Below, one piece after another: positions 14,175-26,100 of a stretch of DNA of 64,000 nucleotides (positions are counted from its first letter, which is position 1; the number at the start of each line of letters is the position of its first letter). Source of the DNA: Monarcha castaneiventris obscurior. Its lineage: Eukaryota; Chordata; Aves; Passeriformes; Monarchidae. Position numbers and translations under genes: made by a program. The notes under the pieces are model-generated. The model saw only the letters and a program-made list of their open reading frames with translations, was not told where the DNA came from and made no database searches. The stretch lies in the NCBI GenBank assembly GCA_026261815.1, contig JAMPIT010000476.1:4925501-4989500 (forward strand). The letters are read 5' to 3'.

Positions 14175-14227
14175 CACACGTGTGTGTGTATAAAAATATT
14201 ATGTTTTATATATATGTATACATGTGT
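14175..14227. repeat. Imperfect (TG)n/(TA)n microsatellite
   Basis: CACACGTGTGTGTGTA is followed by TATATATATGTATACATGTG-type sequence. Short and imperfect. Confidence 0.8.
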
Positions 14228-15536
14228 TTTGGTGGTGGGATTTTTTTTATTTACAGAAAAAACTTAATTCTTGAAACCTCTTTCAATAGAAGTGTGGCTC
14301 AGATTTCAGTCTTGAGAAGGTGATGGTCTGGGTGGATGAACCTCTCTAGTTCTAATGATCTCTAGAATTAGGAATACTAAGATAATATGGAAAATACCAG
14401 CAAGTTGTACTGTATTGTCAGCTTCCTCAATTCCCTGAACTTGTAGATAGAAAGAGAACTTTTCATTTATAAGCCTCCTGAAATTCCTCAGTAGGCACAT
14501 GAAGAAGATACACCTTTGATACTGTACCTTTTTTTCTGCTGGAAAAGCATTTCTTAAAACTCCCCTGGCTTTTGTATCCATTTCAGTTTCTATAAAGTGA
14601 ATCGTGGAAAAGTTCAAACTCAGGAAGCCACCAGATACCTTTCCCTGGGTACCAACTGAAGGATCTCCAGAGAGGCTACATCCTTTGTGTATGCAGAAAA
14701 AAGATCTTTTCTGCAAGACGTAAAATGATAAATATGCAATTACATAATTATGTAAAAAACATTAAGCAGGATTTTCCTGAGGCAATGCATCTGTCTCTGC
14801 AGGACTCCTAAGGATGCAACATAATGCACACACGCAAATTAGTTCATGGCACTTATGCTGCCCTACTTGCTTGTTATCATTAAAAGCTTTCAGACAGCAA
14901 TCAATTTCACTGTGGTGGAGATTACTGCAAAATGCATTAAGAAGTTCACGCCTGTGGCAATGGTCACTGAAAATATTTTGGAAAGCATCCCAGAAGTATA
15001 AGACTTTTTCCAGACATCCGAGAGAAACTCTGCTGTGACAGAGCTTCTGGTGTCAAGACTTCTCCCCCAGCACCCCTCCTCTTTAGTTGGTTTTGGGTTT
15101 TTTTTTCTTTTATAGCAAAATTTTTTGAAAGGTACATTTTGGCTTTTTCATTTTTTTCTTTTCTTTTTTTCTAAATCAAGCAAAGATACTTGGGTCATGG
15201 AAAACATTAACTTCTGAGATAACTATCTGAAGCTATCTCCTTCCTTGCTCTACATCATATGTGTAAATATACTCTAGCTTCTTAATTTAATCAAAGAAAA
15301 ACTACTGAATTATAACAAGAGTGATAAAATCATCTGCTTACTCTATCATAACATTTTGCAGTTTAGGAGATTTTTTTGTAAAATAAGTAGCCCTGGGGAT
15401 GTTCCTATAACTAATAAACAAAGAAAAATGAATACGCCATAACCACCAAGCACTATTTCTACTTCATAACAAAAACATTGCCTTCAAATGTTAAGTCACA
15501 TAATGTCATCAAATCTTCAAGGGAAGGTTTTGAGAT

Positions 15537-15564
15537 GTGCCTCAGAATTTGTGCCTCAGAATTT
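15537..15564 (+). repeat. Exact 14-bp tandem duplication
   Basis: GTGCCTCAGAATTT occurs twice in direct succession. It lies 60 bp before the 26-29 bp duplication, so this stretch has suffered repeated slippage. Confidence 0.9.
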
Positions 15565-15622
15565 GACAAGAGATATCCTAAAATAATTACAGTGATATGC
15601 AGGAAAACCTGCAGCCCTCTGT

Positions 15623-15688
15623 CCTTGGAAATCAATGGACTGAAATCTCCTTAGAAATCAATATTAGACTGAAATCTCCTTAGAAATA
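15623..15688 (+). repeat. Local tandem duplication, unit 26-29 bp, about 2.4 copies
   Basis: Copies start at 15623, 15649 and 15678 with CCTTGGAAATCAAT, CCTTAGAAATCAAT and CCTTAGAAAT, linked by GACTGAAATCT. It looks like a replication-slippage duplication rather than a mobile element. Confidence 0.85.
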
Positions 15689-15974
15689 TTCATCAGGAAT
15701 GTTCCTATGAAGCTGTCCCAGACTGGAGCACTCTTGAAGCTAATAGCCAAAGCTGTTCCTCAAACTGACCTTAAGTTGTCTCTGTTCTCGAACTCTCCTA
15801 AGCCAGAAGCCACCTCTGAATCTACACTGCCTGCCCCAGTAAGTACTGGAATGTGAGTGGGGATTGACTCAACTCAAAAAAATGAACCTGATAAACAGGG
15901 CCACGAGAATGTGGAAAAAAAGGTTAGTAGAACATCCAAGAAAATAGAAAATTTTCACAAGATCCAATCTCAAG

Positions 15975-16200
15975 GTCCTCTGGTTCAACTTGAGGCCATT
16001 TTCTCTTTTCTTGCTGGTTGTCTGGGAGAAGAGACTGACCCCACCTGGCTACACCCTCCTTTCATGTAGTTGTAGAGAGCAATAAGGTCATCTCTGAGCC
16101 TCTTTTCTCCAGGCTGAGCCACCTCAGATCCCTCAGCCTCTCCTCATATGACTTGTCCTCCTTCACCAGCTTTGTTGCTCTTCTTTGGACTGGTTGCATC
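15975..16200 (-). mobile_element. CR1 LINE internal ORF2 fragment (about 225 bp)
   Basis: Minus-strand translation contains VQRRATKLVKEDKSYEERLR followed by LSLEKR, the C-terminal portion of CR1 ORF2. The plus strand reads GAGGCCATTTTCTC, then GGGAGAAGAGACTGACCCC, GTAGTTGTAGAGAGCAATAA and TTCTCCAGGCTGAGCC, all typical inverted CR1 blocks. Similarity stops near GGACTGGTTGC on one side and near GGTCCTCTGG on the other, so both ends are truncated. It belongs to a different subregion or subfamily from the copy at 20524-21000 and does not include the CR1 3' end. Confidence 0.88.
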
Positions 16201-19200
16201 AAAGTTACTGTCACTAAAAAAAGTGACTGCAAGATGTGAGGCAGTGCTAGTCTTCTACTGACCCCTACCACCAGGAGTTTCTGCAGAGGGAGGTATGTGT
16301 AGGAGAGCTGCCAAATATGGCACTTTTCAATCTGCAGATGCCACATATGAAAAGAAAACATCCAAGTGTTGCTCACCCCCAAGCATCTCTCTCCTGATAA
16401 CTGTATGTTAGTTTGTCACGTGCAGAAGTGTGTTCCATGAAGGACACTGGACACACTGCAAATAATTTTGATTGTGCTGCTCAGCTGTTCCCTTGCAGCA
16501 GAATACAGAAAACAGAGGTCCTGTTCCAGCATCACCCCAAGGGAAAGTATGTCAAGCATATAGCACACCTTAAAAACACACACTTGAAACAGAGGGACAA
16601 ACTCCACTGCTTTGGCCATGTGCTCTCTAAATACCACGGGAGGTGCTGAACTTGGGCAGATACCTCAGCAGGAGGTACCACACTTTGGGGAAGCACACAG
16701 CAACACCTCTGGGAGGATAGAGATATCCTCAATCTGAAATAAACATGGCCTGTTCAAGTGTTGTCATCACCCTTTCATGTGATGGCAGACCTTGGTTGAT
16801 TTATTGACAGATCACCTTTGTCAGCTTCATACAAGTCCACCTTTGTGCCCTTGCTGCATCACAGTGACAGGATAACACCCCTAACACCGAAACCTTAGAG
16901 ACTGGCCATCCTTGGCACCACTGGCAGTCCTCCTGCAGGCCCAGAGCAGGCCATGCCACATCCAGAACAGATCATCCAAAGCCACCTTTGCAGCCAGCTC
17001 GAGCAGAAACAGGCAAACAAACACTCCGCAAGCACAAACTTACAGCACATCTTCAGCCATGTGGTATCAGCTTCCTTATGTCAGAGACAACAGCCAGAGG
17101 TTTGTGCGAAGAGGCAGATCATGCACTGTCACAACCAAGACCGAGGAACAAAGCTGGACTGCCACTGTGCACTGCAAGGGGCACAGGGGGAAGCAGGGTG
17201 CTGAAGTCAGGAGACAACATCTGTGATGCTTCTGGCTGCCAGATTCATTCTTAACAAAGCAGCAACAAACTCTCAGCCAACCAGAGACTCTGTCATCATC
17301 GCTGTGAGCGACAAGCACAAAAAACTGGGCATCCAGAGTATCTCTGACGAGTATCAGCACCAGGGAGTAGGCATTTCCCTCGCTTTTGCATGGTGGATGA
17401 GGTCTTCAGTAACTGCCAGATTTAAGAATCTTGCAGTCATATTCTTTGGCTATCACAAAATAAAAGCCTTATTAATAATTCAAAAGTATTATTAATTGTT
17501 TTTCTAATTTTCTCCATATCTTTTCCAATCCAGACTAACTCCAAACCTTGTCTTTTCTTGCAGTGACATTTAAAAATACGTCATTTCTCCTCCATATAAA
17601 ATAACATCATCTTTAAAGAATTCCAGTTCTCCCATGTCTGGATTTCTGCAATCAAGTACTACTCTGATTCATAACTAACACCCTCTTTTAGTCCATGCTG
17701 TTTGCTTAGGGAGGAAAATACATATTGAATACACCATTGTGTAGACTGAAAGTTGTGTTAAGATGACAAACACCTGCATTTACTTAATCATCTTTGTTAA
17801 GATACTGTCAGTTGGCTACCCCAAGAGCACAATTAGAAAGGAGCTCTTTCCTAAGGAAAGAAACCTCTAACCAATGATCACAATAGCTGTAAGAACTACC
17901 TTCATCATGCTCTAAAAATTTGTAACATGCAGCTTGGATAGCTATTGTTAGTGAAGTGATATTATGAAAATAAGACTTTTAAAGATTCAATAAACAAGGA
18001 CTAAAGTTTTGCTTTAGCAGCACTGGCTACACATGCTTAACCTCAACTGTTTTAAAGAATCCACAAAAGGTGCAATGGCTTTGAAAGACTCCAGGAGCTT
18101 GAGAACTCCAAACAAACAATGGTAATGCAAGAGGTAATGACATTATTGCAAACACAGAAGACAACAAAAAAGGTGCATTGAAACCAAAAGTTGAAACACA
18201 CCTGCAAAAATGTTGAATTTTTACAGTATGAGGCTGTACTATGGAAAAGGAAGATGAGCACCACTGCTTCTCTGGAAGAAAGGACAATATTTACTATGCA
18301 GCTCTTCCTCAACAGTGTAAATCTTTATCAATGCTGACTCAAAATATTGGAGATTATCAATTTCCTGGCCCTAAACTTGCAGGACACTATTACATTTGTA
18401 AAGAGTCACTGCAGCGTACGTACACTAATTCTACATAACATTGACATACGGCACTGAATTCCCAGACAGTCAGTCAAAGTTCTGGGCAGGAAACCAAATT
18501 CCATGGGTTTTTTTTTTCTTTAAAAACTATGTCAAAACACCTCTATTACTCGTTACTTGTGCTTTGAAAGATATACTCCATTACTCCTCAATGTTGTTAG
18601 CTTTTACAGATACTGCAACCAACGAAGAACTGCTGCTGGAAAAATCTATTACAACTGCTTTCTAACACTGACATTTTTGAAATGTTTCCACAGGAAAGCA
18701 GCATGATCACAATGAAAATCCAAGTGACAAGAAGATAGCTAGCTTACAAATATATGTACAAAATTGAATTTCAGTAAGGAATCTATAAGAGTGAAACTAT
18801 GTATCAAACTCCCAAGTATATAATTTTTCACAAGTAAGTTAGTTCTACAATTGATTCTGAAAACTGAATTCATACAACTAAGGCTTACTCATGTAAACCA
18901 TCTTACTAGCTGTCAATGAGCTCATTTCACACACAGTTAATTCTGTTATCAGAGATCATCCTCGAATGTGTTCTAAAGCAATAAAGAACATTTTAGACAA
19001 ACATTTTTTCCACTCATTTTGTTTTCAGGTCACTCAAAGATACAAAGCAGGGAGAACAGCTTATTGTAAAGCTGTCCATGCAACAAAATTTTAAAAATAC
19101 ATTATAACACAAAGAAAACTATTCAGCTAGCTCTCATCTGGCCTTCAAAAGCCTCAAAAGTATTGAAATAAAATACTGAAATAAAAAGTTCATAAAAGTG

Positions 19201-20523
19201 TTCTATGTTTGCCCAAGTGCTATTTTAACGTCGTATTCAGCAATTTGATTTTCTGTGATCCATTCTTTACATTTACATGACTCAAAGTAAATGTATATTT
19301 TAATTATTGTCCCAATTAATTCGTTTTGCTGAAATAACATTCTGCGCTCCTTTGAGGATGTTCCCAAGGTTACAAAAACTAGATTGTCTAGCAGTTTAGA
19401 TTTGTTATAAATGTCTAATAATACATTATACTGAAATAGCTTGAAATAATGAGGGTTTTATACTAATACGTTACCAAAATATAATTACTAGTAATTACCA
19501 GGAAAAAAGTATATGACAACAGACAAGGCTAAATGCATGTACATTTAAATAAATGCATTACAGAACTAATTGCCATTACTCAAAAAGGAAAAAAAATCCT
19601 CCCCAAACCAAGCGTTATAAGCCAGGAAAATTTACATTTAAAAGAAATTCACATTCCCTAATGAAAACAGAAGACCTCAAATACATTTCAATCTGCCCGC
19701 ACTTTAGAAATGCAGATGGGGAGAACCTAATTTAGAAGGGGAAACCTACAGTTTAGTCTAAGAACACAAAACTAGGGTTTAAAATTGAATTCACTTGGCA
19801 GCTGCACAGAGCCTTTACAGGTGAATCCTGAGTCCCCTTGTTTTTCTTGCACTCACTTCTTTTTCCCATTCACCTCCCACATCTTCTGCAAAAGATGTTT
19901 GGTGCAAGAAGTGCTTTTCAAGTTAGGAACTACAGAAATGCAACGACAACTCTGGCCACAGTTTGTACGTGGACAAAGACCACCACTTCTAGGTGCTTTT
20001 TGCAGAGAAGGGCACTGTTTGTAAAGCAGCTGGAACTGCACATGGCACTCATACAAAACTGACACCACCTCTTCCTAAAAGGTAAGTGAAGATGGGAACC
20101 TCTGGTATCAGTGACCTCTGATATTTTCTGCAGGCATAAAAAAAATCCCAGACCCATTCAGAACACTAAGACACAAGATCACCTTGAAGAGAAGCACATT
20201 ATGGAATTTTTCTTGTGCTCACTGCAAAGGAGGAAAATTTTATATACCGTAACAGGCACATGCCCCTTAATATAAGATAATTATAGTCACATTACCATTG
20301 GATACTAAATTCCATCAGCTCAAACAACACAGCATAAAAGTCTTCATTATTTATTATTTAGTGCAAAACTTGACTGATGTCAGGCGCTGAGTTCCATAAG
20401 AAAACATTTCTAATTAATTTGAATTAGGCTGCAAATTCTTGGCTTACTCTGCAGTTTAAAAAGATCCTCAATGCCCTCACACAAACGTCCACACAGACAC
20501 AGCACTGCTTCAAAAGAAAAACA
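16201..20523. other. Intronic stretch with an unexplained GC-richer segment
   Basis: From about 16850 to 17400 the sequence is richer in GC and CpG than its surroundings, with overlapping plus-strand frames of 83-104 codons and an AATAAA at 17459-17464. The translations match no family I recognise. It may be an old retroelement, a processed pseudogene too decayed to name, or an unannotated noncoding exon. The rest, to 20523, is plain AT-rich intron. Confidence 0.6.
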
Positions 20524-21000
20524 TCCTACTATAGGATGGTTTGGGTTGGAAGAGTGGAAGGGAGTATAAAGCTCATCTCACTCCCACCCCCCTGCCATGG
20601 GCAGGGACACCTTCCACTGTCCCAGGTTGCTCCAAGCCCCATCCAACCCAGCCTTGAACATTTCCAGGGATGGAGCATTCACAGCTTCTCTGGGCAACCT
20701 GTGGCAGAGCCTCACCACCCCCACAGGGAAGAATTTCTTTCTGGTACCTGATCTAAACCCACTCTCTACCAATTTTAAGCCATTATCCCTTGTCCTATCA
20801 CTCCAAGCCCTCGTCAAATGTATCTCTCCAGCCCTCTTGGAGTTCCTTTAAGTTATACTTTAGCTGCTCTAAGGTCTTCCTGGAGCCTTCTCTTCTCCAG
20901 GCTGAAGAACCCTAACTCTCTCAGCCTGTCCTCATACGAAAGGTGCTCCAGCCATCTGAGCATCTCAATGGCCTCCTCTGGACTTGTTCAAAAAGAACTG
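20524..21000 (-). mobile_element. CR1 LINE 3' fragment (about 480 bp, 5'-truncated)
   Basis: On the minus strand this encodes the CR1 ORF2 C-terminus, with LPREAVNAPSLEMFKAGLD followed by VSLPMAGG, and then the typical CR1 3' UTR ending near CCAACCCAAACCATCCTAT at about 20528-20550. The plus strand shows CTTCTCTTCCAGGCTGA-type and TCAGCCTGTCCTCATA-type blocks characteristic of inverted CR1. Most of ORF2 is missing, as usual for CR1 insertions in birds. Stops and indels in the upstream part mark it as old and inactive. It supports a sauropsid, probably avian, genome. Confidence 0.92.
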
Positions 21001-22989
21001 TTAACTACAGAATCACAACACTTGCTTCTCTGCTAAAGGGAGGCAGAGAAACAAGTTTCTCTGGCCTAAAGGGGAGGTGGCCCTGGAAGGGAGAAGAATC
21101 TATCAAGGAGGACTATAAAGCAGTTCAGAGTACCTCAAGGATGAAAATAAGAAAGTAAAAAGACCTATTGATAAGTATAAAACATGGTGACCTGGAGAAA
21201 TGGCTGCAGAGGTGGGAATAAGGTTAGGAAAAGGTTACAGAAGAAACTGCTGCACAGTTATCTGAAATATCTGTAGACTTAGTAATGGCACACAAATGGG
21301 AAAAGCTAGAAATTTTTAATACAGAATTAAAATTATTACTTAATTCATCTAACAGAGATCTAGTGGAATAATTCATCTGGAAAACTGACATACCTTTAAA
21401 TTCTTGTTTAGAGACCAGACAGAAAATAATTGCAAAAGCGTCTTCTTTCATATCAAAAGTTCACATATTGGTGTGGGGTTGGCACAGCACAGAATATTCC
21501 CAAAGTCAATAAGCAACAAAGAGCATGTGCATCACCATCACCAGGATTTTCAGTGATCACTATTTAGATTCATGGTAGACAACTTAAAGATAATGGGATG
21601 TTTTAACTAAAACAGACACACCGTGGAAAAAGCTAACCTACTGCTTGGTTGAGGGGGAAACCCACTAATAGGCAGTTAAAAGCTCCAGTGTCCAGGCAGA
21701 CAAAGCTCCAGTGTTCAATCTTTCTTTTACATTACTCTTCACCAAAAAGCCTACAAAGCAGTAAAAATTATTGTGGCTAGATATTAGGAAAATAAAATTA
21801 AGTTAAATAAAATGAAGCACTAGTATAAACGGCAAAGTTCAGTTAAGCCCCCATCCCCTTCCTTCAGCTCTCTCAAGTGCCTCAGTTTTAAATCAACAGC
21901 TTGAAGTCCTAAGAGCAAGAACTCTGCAACTGATACATGTAAACCTCTTATCTAAATTACACAGAGGGAATAAAGCAGCAAACCTGACTTAAAATGCCCA
22001 AGAGTTCCTTGGAACTACGCCCTGCTCTTACTCTGCTATTTACACTGCAAGCAGCATCTTTGCTGTTCGAGACGACACACAGTCTTCACCAAAAGCAAAG
22101 CCTGAGAGTCTCAAATGCTTTTGCACTTTAAGCGTGTTCTCTTTTCCCCTCTGCTCTACCCCAGTGCAGACAATTTTCCATAGTCTAGGCCTGGATCCAC
22201 CAGCTCCCTCTCTCCAGAACTGCTTTTTCCAAGTCCCAGCTCCTGTACCATCCTCCTCAGGAAGGTGCTCGGGGTGGTGTGTTAGACACAGCTTGAGAGA
22301 GGTGCTTGAGACAGGGACATGAGACATGGGCTCTAACAACAGAATTAAACAAATTCAGTTTATCAGGAATGATGCAACTTCTTGTTTGTGTGGAGCTGAA
22401 AGGCACCAGCACCCTGTGATCACCCAGCATAAAAACCCCCTCTCTATGGAATAAACTGCAAGTTCAAACCAAACCCAGAGAAGAGGAGCTAGTCCAGCTA
22501 AGCAGGACATTCAATCCACAGAGGCACCTTCATCTTCCACTGAAGAGGTCAACATCTGGGTCTGCTCCAAAAGCAAAGGTCTCAAGACTCTGAGAAATAA
22601 AGCACCACGCCTTAATTTATCCCCTCCTGGCTGGGTACCAGCCTAGTCCAGGAGTAGCTACTCATCTTTTCCATTTGGTAGAGTAGGGTGTTGGTCCATC
22701 CTCTCAGTGGCAAATAATACACAGAAAAGCATAACTTCACATGTCTCACATGAAGGCCATAGGAACTTGTGCATTGTACACAGCAGAGAAGGTCATGATG
22801 GAAATAATGAAGCACTTACAATTCTAAGTTTCATGTAGCTTGTGCCAATAAAGTGTTGGTTATCCCCAAATTAAGCTTACTATATAAACGGTCCCTAAAC
22901 TGTTGAGTAATTTTTTTTGTAAGCAAGGAGAAACACAGCTATAAATGTCTGAAGTCCTTGTCCACATTTTGACCTCAGATGCCTAAAGG
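21001..22989. other. Intronic stretch between the CR1 copy and the LINE tail
   Basis: No gene or repeat was recognised. A 99-codon minus-strand frame at 22040-22339 covers a moderately GC-rich patch and has no recognisable domain. Confidence 0.7.
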
Positions 22990-23135
22990 CACTCCTTCTG
23001 CTCCAGCAGTGTGGAATGCCCTCCCACGAAGCACCCGTGTGGAATCTTCAGAGGCTATTTTTGCAAAGCATCATAAAAAGACATTTCTTGCTAGACTTTC
23101 TGCTGTTAGCAGCACAGCTTATTGACCCCCTCTGT
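22990..23135 (+). mobile_element. Decayed non-LTR retrotransposon tail (CR1/L2 clade)
   Basis: One plus-strand frame reads VWNALPRSTRVESSEAIF, then AKHHKKTFLARL, then a stop. W-N-x-L-P, a short gap, F, and then a K-x-x-KTFL-like helix is the hallmark of the extreme C-terminus of CR1/L2-clade reverse transcriptase proteins. It is too diverged and short to place in a family; an ancient L2 or CR1-L3-like copy is most likely. No target-site duplication or 3' repeat is visible. Confidence 0.5.
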
Positions 23136-26100
23136 GGATGCCTGCACTTTCCACAGCATTTCATACAGATGGGATTTCTTATGTGTAGTTACCCATTACA
23201 AAAATCTAACTGAAAATTTACAGTTGTCAGCAATTAGACAAAGGAGGAAGCAAACTTATCTTTATGTAAGGATGTATCTGTCTTCACAGTGAAAAAAGAA
23301 AATACTATTTTCACGAGGTTTACTGCAAATTTATTACAGCAATTAAACTGTCCAGTGAATCTGTCTGTATCAACTTATTTCCAGATCCAAAACCAGATGC
23401 AAAAACCACCTTTCATTTAATTTGATTATTCTAACTTGTGTAGAGTACACAGAAACAGATATTTTGGCAACTGGTTGCTAACGAGCTTTCCTAACTCTTT
23501 AAAGCTGTACTTGTAATGCTTTTTCTACAGTATTTACCAGAAAAAGCTAGTGATTAGAAAGCAGTTCAAATCCTTGCTCCTCCTGCAGCAGAAAACACTA
23601 GATCTCTCCTGCACAGAAAAGTGTTTTAAAAACAGGCCTCACAAAATACAGCTTCCCAAGAACCCACTTTGCTGCTGGCCATCGCTTCAGTGTGTTTGTA
23701 TTGCAGCTGCACAGCAAAGGGTTAGCAAAGCATCCACACTAAAACGCCCATTGCCTACTCCACCCATCAGGGCTTCTAATGTTACCAAAAATGTGCAGTA
23801 TTTTTAACCCATTGTTGGCCACTGGCATTTAAATGCTTAGGAAGTATTTGTTTTTTGACTTTTATGCATTTTTTAATGGATCTATGCACTCTCTATAAAC
23901 AAATTATTTAATCGAAGACTTACAGGGAAGATGCACAGTTTTTTATTGGTGAGCTTGCAATCAAAGAGACATTTATTTGATATTTTAATCTAAAACAAAC
24001 AAAACCAATACTGTATTCAGTAGTGTAAGGTTCTACCTGTTCCTCTAAGCACCCACCAACCATTCTGTAGCTTTAACATTAATTTTCTATGTTTGTGAAT
24101 ATTGTTTTCTCCAATATAAACAGAAGATGAAATCTAACAAGTCGCTGACTGTTGCATTTCCTCTGTGAAAGCTAATAAACAGAAGTTTCTTTAAACAAAG
24201 CACATACTTAAGCTATGACCTGCACTGATGCCAAGCATCCTTGAGACAAGAATTCAGTGTGACTCAAGAAATCCTTTCCTATGGATGTTCCCAGCTGCAT
24301 TAGAAAAGGAAGAAGGAAGCCATGCAAGGAAAATAAAGTTTCATAAAGACAGGGAGGGAGCCAAATGCTGCCCAGCCGTCTGCTGTGGGGGCTGCAGCAC
24401 TCTATTAGATTTAGTTCCTCTTGAGCATCTGGCATTTGCTGCTTTGACAAACACACTGATCTGATTCAGGACAGGAATTGCTACTTTTCAAAATGCTGTC
24501 ATATACACAATGCCAAAACTGGAGATTTCTCTTTCCTTAGCTTTTTTATTATGGTAAAGTTTTGTTTATATCTAACAGATAAGAAAATTGCAGACTGAAG
24601 TCTGATTTTATGTTGACAGTATCTCTTTACAGTGAGTTTAACAACAAGATAAACAGTAGAATCAGAAACCCAATCATAGCTTTTAGCTTTTCACCTTATG
24701 TTTTAGTTACAAGACTATTCTTTCTTGCAAAATGTTTAAACCACTACCCTGAGTTTACTTCTCACTTGTTAGCCAGACAATAAAATTAAAAGGGCATTGC
24801 AGAAGTAGGAAATGAAATGAAAAAAATTTAGATAAACAGCACATTAGATATGCTTAGAAACATGCATTAGCACATGGGATGTCTCTTGTAACAGATGATG
24901 GATCACATAAAAGCTATTCACACCAATGAAAGTTACAGTCCATTTTCATGACCTTTATCAATAGCCTAAGATTGACTAGAATTTATATAAAAACAAATAA
25001 CAGAAGAGATACTGTACCCAGTCCTGTAGCCTGTCTCATCTGCAGTTATTAATCCCACATTAATTAATTAGAACGTTCCTATTTATACAACCCTTATTTT
25101 CAGACTGGAGTGACTGCCATCTTGTACACTGATGCTTTTTACCATCCTTATACCATCTCCAGTCTCTCCCACTTTTTTAAGTGACTGCATGAATGGGAAA
25201 AATAACAAATTTCACTTTAACAGAACACAAGGGTACATCAACTCATTCTTAAATTATTTCTTTCTATGCCTGTTTCAGTGTGTTAATGTTGCTGAGGCCC
25301 CACATTCTAGCAGTCAGTAAAATAGATGTGTTCCAGCTAAGGCACCATATGACAACACTGCCTGAAATACTTGTTTACCCCGTGGTAACCTTTCCTAACC
25401 AGAAAAGAAGGGCCTTGGTCACTTATTCAAGATTCCCAGAAGCCAGGTATCCAAGTCAAAGCTCTTGCAGACGGACTGCACGTACACCCGCACCAGTCTC
25501 CATGCACAGGGCACACAGAATGCTTCATCCCCATGTGTGTTTGAGGTAGATACTAGACCAGTGTTATCAGAGTTACAGGCTGTGCATTCACTACCTGCCT
25601 GACTTTTCCCAGCTGGACCTATGGGAGCTTCAGTGAGGACATTCAGAGTGCTTTTGCTTTTCCTGCTGCAAATGGCATCAAGTTTCAGAGACATGAGGCT
25701 TCAGGACTATTCTCATTCCTCTCCAATTAGATATGCCAAGGTGACCATCAGGACAAAATCCACTGAGCTATTCAGTCTAATATTCCACAAGAAGAGGGGA
25801 TGTTACTTTCCACAGTGATGGCAACCATGGGCACAGACAGACAGCAAGACTTGAAATACAAACAACAATTCAGTACAAAATTAAACAACTCTCTCTACGG
25901 CATGGGCAGATGCTGGTCTGTCCCCTCAGTACCAGCAGAGAAAGGACATCAAGGCAAAAGAAAGCATTATGGTAACTCTTCCAAAATTAGTGTGTTCAAA
26001 CATCAGCCTCTCTTGTTGGCCATTGTAAAGAGACAAAGAATGAATTCAAATACCATTCCTTTAAGGATCCAATCTATTAGTAGGATAATCTCCAAATTAA

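Larger units (their letters stand above)
13511..15974. other. Intronic stretch between the (GGAGA)n array and the first CR1 fragment
   Basis: Apart from the TG/TA microsatellite and two small tandem duplications listed separately, I see only AT-rich intron with T-rich runs near 15090-15175. Confidence 0.7.
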
